A DNA stretch of 64,000 nucleotides from positions 41,633,715 to 41,697,714 of the forward strand of contig NC_079202.1 of the NCBI RefSeq assembly GCF_026745355.1, in the 5' to 3' direction. The notes under the pieces are model-generated. The model was not told the DNA's origin and did not search any database. It was given only the letters and a program-made list of their open reading frames with translations. The translations under genes were made by a program, and so were the position numbers. Positions within the stretch are counted from its first letter, which is position 1. Each line of letters opens with the position of its first letter. Below are positions 49,308 to 61,959 of the stretch, one piece after another. This DNA comes from Beta vulgaris subsp. vulgaris (taxonomy: Eukaryota; Streptophyta; Magnoliopsida; Caryophyllales; Amaranthaceae).

Positions 49308-51009
49308 AAGGAATTGTGAGTGACCAAGAAGAGGGTAGGTAAATAAATTCCTACATTTTGTGGGAATCTCAAATTTCCATGAATTTGCATTCCCCCCCAT
49401 TTTCCTCACTTCTTGTCAACCAAACAACTACCCAAATCTAAAAATCGTGAGAACTTATATTGCCTGCATAATTTCCTGTATGCCTAACGATCGCTGAGAC
49501 GAAGAAAATAATTCACAATTGTAGGATGCAAAATGTCCCGTTCCTTTATTTTCAAAACAACAGATTCTTCAATTTTTTCAAAAAATTTAAATAAAAATTA
49601 TTTAGTTTCTTCAATAGTCACTCGATAACAAATTTCCAATTTCTTCAAAGTTCATAAACCAATTTTTTTTCTTTGTCCCCCAAAGAAATATTGAAATAAG
49701 AAAATAAATACACTTGGATCACTTAATTATCTTTGGTTGTTCTAATCATCAATATCATTATCTAAAGCAAAATGATAAATCCTACGTGTCAAGCTCACAA
49801 TCACCGAACAATTCTAGAGCATGAGGAATGTCAAAATCTCATCTAGGGTGTCCACGTAGGATTTGCCTAGGTGGAATCCGAAAATTATAATATTTCAGAA
49901 ATTTAATTGCCTTAATTAGGGGTGATTTGAGGTAATTATTGATGATTAGCGTAAATTGTGGAATAAAAAAGGCAAGGTCGGTTTTTATAATCTCCAATTA
50001 TGTTTAAATTTGGCCGAAAATTTTGGAGATTCACTCCATATGAAAACAAGCAATCACAATCTTCAATCAAAAGTTGATCACGTGAATCAAAATCATTCCT
50101 AATTTGAATGATGTGATTTTAGGGATTGATTCAATCAAGCTTTAATATGGAAATTCGTAATTTAATGATATTTTATTAATTTTTTTAAAAAAATCGAGTA
50201 AAAAACAATCTTTATTTTGCACTATAAATACGCTAATCATATTTGATTGCACCACAACATCAAAATTCATAGACCCTAAACACGTTTTCATACATCATTT
50301 GAGAAAAAAAATATATGTCAAGCATCATTCACGGTTTGCAACAACATCCAATTTTCTGTAGAAGGTGAATTCGTCGCAACATCAAATGGGAATATCAATT
50401 CGTTATTCATGGCTTGCGTGAATGAAATAGTGTATCATATCTCACGTGGTTGCTTAACATTTTTGCATGGGATTGCATTAGAGTTTTTCGTAACAATGTT
50501 TACCATTATTTGTCATCTTATTTTTGTCGTGATTGTAACACAATTTGTCATTAGTTTCCTCTATATCATTCTTTTTATATATATATATATAATATATTAT
50601 GGTCATAGTTTTATTTTTTTGGAAAGATACTATGGTCATAGTTAATTTGTATGAAATAGTGTAAACGGAATATTAGGAAGCTAAGGAATTTACAGTCTTT
50701 TATTATTATTATTACATTCCCATATTTGTTATAAAAAAAAAAGAGGTGATCACGAATTCTAATTGATTTCTTTCCAAATCTTTTCCTTTACTTTTGAAGT
50801 TAATCTACCAATTAAAGCCATACAATCAACGTGAAAATTAGTTTAGTTTACAAACTAATGTAGAATTACATAATTTCGAGTACTAATTGTGTTTTAAATA
50901 TTCACTACATACTATTTTGCACGGATTGTATTATAGTTTTTTGTAACAATGTTTAACATTATTTGTCATCTTTATTTTTGTCGTGATTGTAATACAATTT
51001 GTTAGATCG

Positions 51010-51074
<65 letters not shown>

Positions 51075-52518
51075 TAAAGAAGAATCCTTCAGGCCACGTG
51101 GCGCAAAGTTAGAGCTTTCGTTCCCATGTGGCATGCTCCATTGTTCAGAGTTATTCAAAGCTCAATTAGATGGTCCACGTGGCAATGAAAATCAAAGAAT
51201 AATCCCTTCCCTTAATCACGCATATAATTGATTTGAGATGAACTAAATTAGGAAATCAGTAAGATTCAGAATCAAATTGATACGTAATCTATATAATTAA
51301 GGAAATAATTATTAGTATATTAATGTGATTGACGTTAATTATGGTTACAATTAAGTAATTAAAATCTCAAATTGATATACATTTGGCCGAAATTTCGTCA
51401 TATTGGTTATGTTCGAAAATTTTACTAAGCAACTAAACATGGCAAGTAATTTAAATTATCAATCAATCTTAATTATTGTCTCCGTTAATGGTAATTGTCA
51501 ATCAATCACTTAATTTAATTGATAGTATCCGAAATTAATAAAAAATTATTAACATGGTAATAAAATTAAGATATCAATCAATCAATATTTATGCTAATTG
51601 TTAATCAACCATAATTTTAGGTGATTTATGACTTTAATTAGGAAATTAGTATCCTCAAATCTTTATGAATTTAAATCATTACTAAATCATTGCCATTTTT
51701 TATTTAATTGATTGACATTACAAGCGTAGCTTAGGGGTAAGGGATCCAAAATTAAGTCAATCACATATATTTTTGGAATTAGGGAAAAAAATCAATTAAA
51801 TATACAATATTACAAGTATAAATATAGACCATGTCATCGTTAATGGGGCAATGTAACGAGTAGATTCATGGCCGAAATTTTGCATAGTTTCATTTTCGTT
51901 ATGTATTCGGATATCTTCATCAATTTACATTTTCTACTATCATGTTCTTGGAGATACTATCATGTTCTTGGAGATAAATCATTCTCTACTATCATGTATT
52001 CGGTTATCTTTTATCAATTCATCACTTCATATCACACAGTGTTGTTACAGTATCTATCAAACGATTACTAAATATCATTTTGTAAGATTCAATAATAACG
52101 CAATTTTGTGTTTTTAATGATCAGGGAAATTATATAATATTTCAAATTATATAATTAATTTTGAATGATATATTTATTTGTTATTGATTTGTTTTTTTTT
52201 CCATTATGCTTCAATTACTTTGTATTTTTTTGCCTCATTATCGTTGATCGTTTAGGGTTTTAAATTTTGTGGTTTTCATTATCATTATCTATATTATTAA
52301 AACAATGCGTAGTCAAAAATGGCAAATCGAGTTGACTACATCTACAACTACTTATAAGGTTATTAATATGAATAACTTGATCTTCCACTCTTTTTAATGA
52401 CAATTAGTTATTATGAATCTAAACATTTGATCTACGATTTTATTCCCGGTATCGTGATAAATTAATCAAATAAGATGTTTTTTAGGGATTTCATTCTACC
52501 AAATACATCATTGTTATA
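49308..52518. other. AT-rich intergenic DNA, no gene seen
   Basis: It contains a local duplication (50462-50552 and 50920-51002), a short AT run near 50576-50597 and a long (AT)n run at 51013-51072. ORFs here (for example 50409-50645, 51868-52071) are short, membrane-like by composition only, and lack recognisable domains. Confidence 0.6.
51013..51072. repeat. (AT)n microsatellite
   Basis: About 30 uninterrupted AT/TA dinucleotides. Confidence 0.95.
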
Positions 52519-52520
52519 TA

Positions 52521-52778
52521 CTACCTCCGTCCTTTATTAGTTTACCCACTTTGACTTATAACACTATTTATCTTTATTACTTTGACCATCATTTGTACTT
52601 TATATGTAAGGAAAATATAATCATGTGTAATATTGTTTGATTCATCTCAATATGTAGTTTTGGAATATTAAATTTTTATAATTTTTACAAATACATAATT
52701 AGAGATATTATTACTCAAAGTTTAACATCGATAAATGTGAAAAGTCAATAGGGGTAAACTAATAAAGGACGGAGGGAG
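52521..52778. mobile_element. Stowaway-type MITE
   Basis: The left end CTACCTCCGTCCTTTATTAG and right end (reverse complement) CTCCCTCCGTCCTTTATTAG are near-perfect TIRs that continue into GTTTACCC. TA flanks are at 52519-52520 and 52779-52780. 258 bp, no ORF. Confidence 0.92.
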
Positions 52779-52877
52779 TATATGATACAATTTGTCAAAC
52801 ATCAATCATTCATTTTTGTACTTTGTTCACCTTTAAATTACGTTTTTCCTGATTTTGTTTTTGGTTTCCAAAAAAAT

Positions 52878-53332
52878 CTATAACGTCAAGTTATCATTGT
52901 GAGATGGCTCATATAAGCCATTGTCAAAGAACCCTCTTTCATCATAGTCAGTCTGACGGGCAACGTTGTGGAGAATAAACAGGCCCTCACAGTCCCCATC
53001 ATCCCTATCAAGGGCATGTAAGCAATCTGGATCATCCTCATACACCACTTCGGTCTGCTCATCCACAAGAACGTCAAAACCTGGAGATGATTCCACAACT
53101 CATCTCGCACCATGTTGCCACCAATTAGCTCCTCTGAATTTTGATCAGAATCAAAGCTAAGGTCACGCTCACTTTTAATGGAGCCTTCTGCAGGCAAGAA
53201 CATTGTTTTGGCAGCGACTGTCTATTCACACTGTTGAATATAGGTTGGTTCTGATGTATTTGGTTCTGGAATAAATTCAGTAGCCGATTGTTGAGCTTGT
53301 TGTTTCTGCTCAACCTGCAGTCTGTTACCCGT
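52878..53332 (-). pseudogene. Intronless broken ORF, acidic protein of unknown family
   Basis: From ATG at about 53332 (minus) the frame reads MTGNRLQVEQKQQAQQSATE and meets a stop near 53221. It resumes as EGSIKSERDLSFDSDQNSEE to about 53098, then shifts frame and continues VLVDEQTEVVYEDDPDCL, then DYDERGFFDNGLYEPSHND, to a stop at 52878. The acidic composition and consistent continuation across one stop and one shift suggest a decayed real coding sequence without introns, perhaps a retrocopy. I do not recognise the parent. Confidence 0.45.
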
Positions 53333-54223
53333 CATTGCTATTTTTAGTCTCCTTTGTTATACTACATATTATGATGTAATTATCTTGCTTCATTATGATT
53401 CAACCTTCTCTTAAAAATGTATGATTATTTTTTTGAGAAATGAAAAGATAGTTATTGCTTTTGTATTTAAAGACAGAGAAAAGAGAATGATACAAATTTG
53501 TGGACTATTAGCCATTAGAACTATCATGTTGTGAATTGCGATTTTTTTGTATATTTATGTTATAGGTATAACTTATAAGTTAGCAATTGAGATATGACAA
53601 TTAGAACAACCAAGAATAATAGGGAGCGATATTTCAAGCTTTTAAATTGGGATACTAATGACAGTGATACTTTTGCAACTTTTCAAAATTAGGTGTTGTT
53701 TGGTTAACTAAAGGAAACATGGGAAGTAAAAGTTTCTAAGAAGTAGAAGTATGTGTTTTTTTCCTTTAACTAATTATTTTTACGAAACACTAATTGTTTT
53801 ATAAATTTAATATCCTAAACTCAAATTAAATATGAAAGTATGAGTGAATTAAGATGTAATTGAGATAATCATTTGTCAATAAATATGTCATATATACCAA
53901 TGAAATATAGTGTTCTATGTCTAAATATATGCTACTTACTCCTTAATGAAAAGTAAAGCCATGATTCGTAAGAAGTTTTTTATATATGCAATAGAATTTG
54001 TTATTGGGCAATGATCTTTTTGTTGAGGGAATATGTTATTGAAAATGGTTGTATAAAATTATTTTTCCGTTCATGTTAAGCTATCAATATATTATTTAAT
54101 GTTCATTTTTTAATACAAAATTGAAAGTATGAAATTTTGTAAGTTTTTGAAAATTTGATTTCTTCTGTTTTTCGTGTGATTATTTTCATATATAAAGATT
54201 TTTCTAAAGTGAAACAATAAATG

Positions 54224-55308
54224 TAATACCCCGAATTTTCAAAGATTATTTTATTATTTATTAAGGTTTAATATTATTTCCACTTATAATTTATTTTATG
54301 ATAAAGCGATTTATTTGACTATGTTTATTAAAATAATGATTTCATTTAGTTTTGATTTATTTAACAAGTTTCAATTACATCATTTTATTATTCATTTTAT
54401 TATTTCTAATTTATCAAACTCCTTAAATTGATTTATGGATACCTTTGTTTATGTTGTCCATCCACACTAGTAATCCAAGCCCAAACATTAGTCCATAGTC
54501 CATGTGTCTATTACCAAAAAGAAAAGTTAAAACAAAAATAAAAAAAAGGGAAAAAGAAGTGAAAAACTGATTCACCACCTTCTTCCCTCCTCTCTTCTTC
54601 CCTCGTCTGATTCAACAGCTCCAAAGGAGCCAAATTTTCAAGAATTATTCAACCTTGTCCGTAGGAAAATTGATTTCAGTCCACATTTCAGATATTAGGG
54701 GCAACAAATTTCCAAAGCTAGTCTACACCATAACTCTCTCACCTCACTCCCTCCATTAATGGACCTTGACTAAACTCCACAAGTTCAGAAATTTTTCCTA
54801 TAATTAGAGACCCAAACACATCCAATTACTCAAGCAAACAAAACTTCAAAGGTTTGCTTCAATCATTTCTTTCTTCCTAAATTCCTGATTTTCGATTTTG
54901 AAATTAAAATGAAATTGAAAACCACAATTATCAACCTCCTCTGCTCTCCTGAACCACCGCACCACCTGCACGACCACCTTTGAACCACCACAACAAAACC
55001 AGCCTTCAACACCCCTTGTCACCCTTCGCGCAACCGCGCCAGCCACCACCGCAAGCCTTGTTCCCCTCTTCGCACGTTCTTTGCCCTTGCTATCGTTACA
55101 ACCTCCACTCGAACCACCGCCTAACCCGACTCCCTTTCGCGACCCCTATTTCCTCCATCCACCGCTGTGCGCCGGCATCACCAAAACTCCACCACTTCCT
55201 CCCTTGTTTTGTTTTGTCGCCCCCCTCCTTCATTTTCCATCTGTTCTGTTTTTCTAAGTTGAAGAAACTGATTTGTTTTCTTTTAAAAACCTTCTTTTCT
55301 TTTACCTT
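54224..55308 (+). mobile_element. Ty3/gypsy LTR fragment (5' part)
   Basis: It starts TGTAATACCCCGAATTTTC, the same kind of start as the minus LTR at 7759 (TGTAATATCCC). The interior has the T-rich then C-rich leader layout of such LTRs (CTTCTTCCCTCCTCTCTTC near 54581, then an ACCACC-rich part). No right end was seen before the Tourist MITE at 55312 and the copia fragment. The ORF at 54980-55312 is a low-complexity artefact. Confidence 0.4.
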
Positions 55309-55311
55309 TTA

Positions 55312-55642
55312 GGCTATGTTTAGTTCACCTGAAATTTTCTGATCTGAACTTATTTTTTATGATCTGATCTGATCTGATCTAATCTGAACTGATCTGATAA
55401 CAAGATCTTATCTTTTAAATTTTTCTCAATATATAAGAAAAAATATAGTCATGTGGGGTCTTGTTTGATTCGTTTCAATAGTATTTTATTAATATTAAAT
55501 TAACTAATATGTAATGAAAGATATAGTGATTTTTTAAATATAAGCATTATCTGAACTGATCTGATCTGAACTTATTTTTTCTGATCTGATCTGATCTGAT
55601 TAGATCTGAAATAAGCAAAAATAAGGTGAACTGAACATAGCC
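55312..55642. mobile_element. Tourist-type MITE (PIF/Harbinger)
   Basis: The ends GGCTATGTTTAGTTCACC and (reverse complement of right end) GGCTATGTTCAGTTCACC form TIRs. The 3-bp duplication TTA lies at 55309-55311 and 55643-55645, as in Harbinger. GATCTGATCT arrays lie inside both ends on the same strand, around a core shared with the Stowaway copies. Confidence 0.9.
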
Positions 55643-55899
55643 TTAGTTTAATTGTGTTTTACTTACTCTTATTTTTTCTAAAACAAGATTAATGACCTTC
55701 CTAAACTAGCTTACTTAATTAAGTTAGTATGTTTTAGTTTCACTTAATCTTTTATAATTTGAAAATGTTCTCTTGATTTTTTTTCTAAAATAAAATAAGG
55801 AGTATAATAAAGTTAGTTTTCATGTTTAAAATTAATAAAAATAAGTTGAAGTAATCTTTCATTACTTAAAAGGATTTCATAAATAATTTACTTTGATTT

Positions 55900-56435
55900 A
55901 ATATTAATCAAGCTTTATCTCATCCTTAGTGGCGTCATGCCATGACTGAAGAATTTAATGATCTTGTACTTGGCATCTTGTTCCCCCTACTGCCTCTTAA
56001 AACATTGTTGGGTGCAAGTGGGCCTATTGTGTTAAGTACAAAGTCGATGGCTCGATTGAACGCCTCAAAGCACGTCTTGTTGCTCAAAGCTTTCACCAAT
56101 GCTCCAGTATTAATTATCCGGATACTTTTAGTCCAGTTATTAAACCCATTACTCTTCGCATCAGTCTCTCTCTTGGATGCTCACTCCTATGGATGGCCAT
56201 TACATCAGTTAGACATAAATAATGCCTTCTTGCAAGGCACTCTTCATGAAGATGTTTACATGGCTCAACCCCTGGGTTCAATTGAAACATATAATCCCAC
56301 TCATGTATGTAAACTCAACAGAGCTTTTTATGGCCTCAAACAAGCGCCTCGGGTTTAGTACAATGAACTCCACACTTTTCTCATTTCTTTTGGCTTCCAT
56401 CCTCTTCTCTCTGACTCCTCTTGTTATTCTAGTAT
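55900..56435 (+). pseudogene. Ty1/copia reverse transcriptase fragment
   Basis: Frame pieces match the copia RT order: WRHAMTEEF at 55930, then in another frame [14 protein letters not shown] near 56047, then [15 protein letters not shown] near 56118. A third stretch follows: [19 protein letters not shown] near 56205-56261 and [16 protein letters not shown] near 56307-56354, then a stop. At least two frameshifts and a stop. The YxDD region and everything after it are missing. Confidence 0.88.
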
Positions 56436-57490
56436 GAACACTGAGCCAACTACAAGAGGGGGGGCAAATTTTAGTTAAGGTGAAATTTTCAAATTTATAA
56501 CACAATAGAAATAACTTTAACACTTAAGAGAAACGACACACGAAATTTTATAAGGAAAACTTCCTAGTCCCAATAGGAAGATAAACCTTGACCCGAAGGG
56601 ATTTTAATCTCAACTTTCTTTAATGAAATAGGTCAAAGGAATCTCTCTTTACAACCTAACAAGGACCTTCTTTGTTCCTCTATGAATTTGTTTCCAGTCA
56701 CTCAGTTCTCCTTGAACTAATGACACTCACTTTGACTTCTCTAGAAGTCTTCTATTTTCTCTCGTTCTTTTTCTCTTTTTATCTCAAGGATATTCTCTGA
56801 ATTTTCACTCACCCAAACACTTAGAATATTACGAGGATTAGTAGAAGAAGAAAAATAAAAAATTTCTAAATGATAATTGTCTTTAAGAGCTAGAAAGTTA
56901 TATCTTTTCTTCGACAAATCTTCTTCTTTCATAGCTGTTGAAGTCGACCGTTTTCTTCCGGAATTTTACTTCTTCATGATCTCCCAAATCCATGCTTGTA
57001 AGATCGTGTGAGTCATGGGCTAAATTACTTGCTCATGGTCCACAAGTAGAACAACGGTAATAGCAGTTACCACTACCCATTAATGGAGCAAGATTCTAGC
57101 CGGTAGTTGCTTTGTGTGTGGCCGGTTTGTTAGGAAGGTTAGAGAACTTCAAGGAAGTGGTTCCTCCTTTTGGGAGCCACTTCAGCCAACCAACTTGTTG
57201 GGGACCGGTTTGCTCCAATGCTAATTTTAACTGCATTTCAACAATAACAACAACTATATCTAATAACTATGAATCTTTAATAAAAATGATTCTAAGTTAA
57301 TAGATCATTAAATATACCTTATAATGCTAAGTGAATAAAAGTAATCTCTTGACTTAGATTGTAAAATATTTTCCCTTCAAGATATGTAAAATAAACATGA
57401 TAATATTTTTAGTGTTTTACAGTTTTCTAAAATAACATAATATTTTTACCTAAGTACTTGGCATCATCAAAACATGGAATGCAACGATAT
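56436..57490 (-). mobile_element. Ty1/copia (Sirevirus-like) LTR, minus orientation
   Basis: In minus sense the sequence at 57535-57470 reads GCCATCATCAAAAAGGGGGA followed by TTGCATTCCATG, the usual polypurine tract and LTR start of Sirevirus-type copia elements. The other end (about 56440-56465) reads TTTGCCCCCCCTCTTGTAG, like the end of such LTRs. The interior (AACTTCCTAGTCCCAATAGG) also fits that style. The borders and family are from remembered patterns only. Confidence 0.4.
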
Positions 57491-58270
57491 TCCCCCTTTT
57501 TGATGATGGCAAATATAAGGCATAAAATAAAAAAATTAATAGCAAAAAGCAAAAGAATTAAGAGTATGAGGTTTAATAAAATGAAGAACAAAAACTAACT
57601 AAAATACGTCAAGTAAAACTACACTAATTAAAGTTATGCTAACAACTTAACCTAAACGAGTCCATAATAAGAAATTAATCAGAAATCTTTTGTGACAAGA
57701 GACTATCAAAGAAAAATTCACCAAAAATCATAAATCGCTAGAATGTTATTTTATGTGCCACACCTTTTTTCCTATTTTGTCATCATCAGAAAACAATAAA
57801 GGAATCAGCAAGATGCATAGAAGACATGATATATACAGCAGCATAGCATAATAGATCAAACATGATATCTAATAATACTAGCCATCCATGCAGTGTAATG
57901 AAAATAGCAAGATAGAAGTAATGCAAAATAACAAGAAAATGCACAAGATGAGTTCGAGGAGAAAAGGAAATAGGAAAAGAGAAAAAATGAGGCAAATGAA
58001 AAAAATAAGCAGCAAAAGAGGGCGTGCTCCGCACAACCATAGGATAAAGAAAAAATACAAACAAGTCACCAACATTTAATACAACCCAAAAAAAATTGTC
58101 TGATGAGATTCAGAGATAGGAAATTGAAATGGGGATTAGGATTTGGGACGAACAAAGAAAGAAAATACCACATGGTCAATCTTCTCTCTCACTACAGCTT
58201 CACTATGCTTCACAGCAGTAAGGGCCGTCTCCTATTGGATGTAAAGGGGTGCAACTCGAGCTTCCACACC

Positions 58271-58900
58271 CTAGACTCTAGCATGCAAGAGAGTCGGAGA
58301 CTCTTGTAGAGAGCGAAGAATCCCAAAGAGACCAGTGTTAGAGAGTAAGGGATGATCAACTGCATGAGATCCTGAAGGAGCTTGATCCTCCTCCAAATTT
58401 ATGTGAACTGCACCCTGTTCCCTAGAGGTCTTGGTCTCGGCGATTCTTTGACTCTTGGAAACAGACCTAGGACCCTCTGTACTGACATCCTCCTCTAATT
58501 TCCTATTAGACCCAAGTTTTCCCTTCCCCTTTGTCTTTGCTCCCTCAAAGACTAACTTTCCACCTAGTACCTTCAAGAACAACCTAGAAAGGGTATCATT
58601 GGTCAAGTAGTTATAAAGTTCAAGGTCAAATGATGTACTCGAAGGGAGTTTGATTTGATTTTTCTCGAGGATGATAGAAATAAGGTTTGGCATATCCAGC
58701 CTTAGTATTATGAGAAATATAATAAGAGAGATGGGAGATCATTAATGCAAGGAAATTGATCTTAATGTTTTTAGCAAGGCAAAACATGAGGAGAGATCCA
58801 TAAGACTCGCTTGAGTCCATTTGGATGTTCTCGGTAAGATGAATCGTCAGACCAATTGAAAAAGAAATTCTTCGTAAGGAAAGAGATCCTTTTGATCAAG
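58271..58900 (-). pseudogene. Retroelement accessory ORF remnant (plant transposon protein-like)
   Basis: Minus-strand frames read MDSSESYGSLLMFCLAKNIK then INFLALMISHLSYYISHN (58820-58626). They continue in another frame from 58693 with SIILEKNQIKLPSSTSFDLE and an acidic/basic tail to 58271. The LMFCLAKNIKINFLALMI part resembles an accessory protein found in plant LTR elements. Its place upstream (minus sense) of the copia polypurine tract and LTR fits a third ORF. A frameshift near 58690-58650 breaks it. Confidence 0.45.
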
Positions 58901-60318
58901 AGACAAGTCATATTCTTTACCCCCAAAATGTTTTAAAATAGTTGCATTTGATGCACCATTGATATTTGGCTTGGCCCTACCCTTCATATACTCCTTGTTA
59001 TTTTAAAGTCATTATTTTTACTCAACAAAATTATGGTTTTTCTTTAAAGAATTATAAGTGAATAACATAAAGAATTATGATTACCATAACTGTCATAACT
59101 TACTAATAGAAAGTGGTCCTACTCGACCAAAATGCACACTAAACCACACCTCTATTATGCAACTTAGTAAAATCAGAATTTAGCATATACTATTTTTCAT
59201 ATTGTTTTGTCCTACTCAATGTAAACCAACCTTAAATATAAACCACCCTCATCCCTTTAATTTTATTCCCATAGCCACCCCACTAATCATACAATTAACT
59301 TCAAATTGAATGAAAATATTGACTTCAATTCATACTTGACATTCACCTATCCATCTCTAGAACAAAGGGGTATTATAGACATTTATTTAGTTCCACTATA
59401 AAAATCATGATCTAAATATATAGGTGTTAGAGAAATTTAACACGCCAAGTTTGGATTTGTCAATATTTAAACTTATAGTATGATTAATACGATTCGATAA
59501 GTGTTTCAATAAAATAACCAACCCGTTTCTTTACATTTGAAAATTTCATGTGATGGAATAGATCTAGTTCGATCTTGGTTATGCATTAGTTCTATGTGAT
59601 TATGCTTCCATTATGATGAAACTAATTTTAATTATGTTATAATCTTAACATATATTTATTTAGATATAAAGAGTTTCCTAACTTTTTTCCTTCTTTACTA
59701 TATCATTATTGCATAAATGGAATCTCCTAATCATCTACGAACTTTATTTAAGTTATCAAATAGTTACCTATTTTTCTTCTCATTGAAATCTAAAGAATTC
59801 CTTAAATCTGAACCATAATGTTATGATGTTATCAACTGAACTTTCCTTTGATCTTTTTTGTTTTTTGACTAAAATTATCTTCATAATCTTTTGCGTTCCT
59901 TCACCAAGTGATATCTACCATTTTGTTTGATGACTCAATTTTTTAGCTTCATTGAAAAATTCTCTAACTTCATACCATGTGGCTTCAAGGATTTCGTTTT
60001 AGATAGAGGTATTATAATTCAAAAAAAAATTAAATACATACTTTATTTAATGGTTGCGTACAAATTTAATAAATTTCAATAGTCATTATTAACATCCATT
60101 TCAACCAAGAATCACGATTTTCAAAATTATGAGTAGATAAAGGAAATGTTAACACAACAATCTATTATATTTATAAATGTGATCAATTATAATGAAAGTG
60201 GAAATAAGTTTTCAATAAATGATTCAAAGGAAATATAAGATATACTTTTATAGTATAGACTTTCTCCTTTCGTTTGCATACTATTGTGTATCATCTCCCG
60301 TCATTTTATAGTTTTATT
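58901..60318. other. AT-rich intergenic DNA, nothing recognised
   Basis: No coding-like frame, TIR or LTR border was found by eye in this stretch. Confidence 0.5.
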
Positions 60319-61487
60319 GTAACACCCTCGCCGACCCGAACCCTTCTTTATTCGATAAAACTCAGGTTTTGGGGGAAAGTAAATCCACGAGGGTTCGACT
60401 CGACGAGGTGGTGCTACCGCCGCAATTATCTCCTTGGAAATAAATGCAAGGCTAAGTTATAACACACCAACTCAAATTCATTAATCATTACAACTAAGCA
60501 GTTGTTCATTAAACATTACTAATTAATTAAGTGTTCAGAGTTTCCAGCGGAAGCTAATCATATGCTATGTGGATGACAACTCTAAATGATCTCCCTTTCT
60601 GTTCCCCCGCTCGATCACCCACCTGCACAAATACATTGAAAAGAGACAAGAGAGACGAGCTCCCAAAAATCAGAAAAACTGAGTAATTCCAACTCCATCT
60701 CGTAAAATACTTAAGTTGAAAATACTTTGTAAAATAGTATATTAATAGTTTTGGAAGTCATAACACATATACACATAACACTGAATAACATATCATTAAT
60801 TTAATTAACCCAGTTATTCAAGGAGAGGAAAGAGAACGCCAGTAAGCCGGGACGAAACCCTCTAACCACTTACTTCAACATTGTAGGCTGGGACAAAACC
60901 CTGTAACCACCTACTTCAACATTGTAGGCCGGGACAAAACCCTGTAACCACCTACTTGTAGGCCGGGACGAAACCATGTAACCACCTATGAAAAATCATA
61001 ATGGCCATAACAGAGTCCTTAGTGTGCACACCCTTCTACTTGGATCACAACAAGATAGAAGAAAGACAGTAACAGAATAGTCAGCATAGTAACCAGAAAA
61101 CCTGTAGGGGCCGCTGAACCACTCATACAGGGGAACATGTTCATCATTTCCCTCCGGTATTTCACTTTACGTGATTAACATATTTTAATTCACGTCATCA
61201 CATAATTCACATATACATTTACGTCATCTTATTCAATCCAGTGTGAACATATTCAATCCATCATAATCTCAATCCATTAATAGAGATTTCAATAACTCAT
61301 TTCCTAACACGACTGTCACTTGAGTCCATTTATCACTTCAGATTCATAATCATTCCATTATCATAAGTTCTTACCAATTCCAACTTTCATAAAATCTCAA
61401 TATTAATAACGATAATAATATTCATGACAATCATAATGATATATAGTAATAATAATAACAATAATAATCATAATAATAATAATAATC

Positions 61488-61539
<52 letters not shown>

Positions 61540-61930
61540 TATATTAATAATAATCATAACATTATTAAATAACATTAACCGATTTTAATAACGTTATAGT
61601 AAACCTCGTTGTCATACATCGTCCATAGTCATTATTTATAATTCATAATCCAGAGTCGTTGTCCACTTGTTATTCGTATTCATAATCCGCATTAAGTCGA
61701 TAATTCATAATTAGTCCATACTTATAAATCTCATCGGCATATAATAATCACGTAATCAATTCGTTTTACGCTAACGAGATCTATGTTTAGATGGACATCG
61801 GAGATTACCTCGTGACGCGTGCCTAAAAATTAAGTTCACGAACGTATTAGCGCTCTTGATAATCCTCGTCTACAAAATCGGAGTCTACAATAGATGTTAA
61901 CGAGATCTAAGTTAGTTCCTAAATAACCCC
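60319..61930 (-). mobile_element. Ty3/gypsy LTR, 3' part, minus orientation
   Basis: On the minus strand it ends CGGCGAGGGTGTTACA at 60319. It matches the LTR in the VPS13 intron (4697-6100) in several blocks, in order and on the same strand. Its R-like region in minus sense has GGAATTACTCAGTTTTTCTG and GTGCAGGTGGGTGATCGAGC. It contains four local copies of a GGCCGGGACAAAACCCTGT-type phrase (60850-60990) and an (AAT)n run. The start of the LTR appears lost at the junction with the next segment. Confidence 0.55.
61436..61545. repeat. (AAT)n microsatellite
   Basis: Long, nearly pure AAT/ATA trinucleotide tract inside the LTR segment. Confidence 0.95.
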
Positions 61931-61959
61931 TTTTTATATATGTACATAAAATAACGATT

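Noticed and set aside
50983..51231. ORF starting with an Ile-Tyr run
   Set aside because: The run is the (AT)n microsatellite and the rest has no recognisable protein features.
54980..55312. 110-codon proline- and histidine-rich plus ORF
   Set aside because: C-rich leader-type sequence inside an LTR-like segment; ends in T-rich DNA; no domain.
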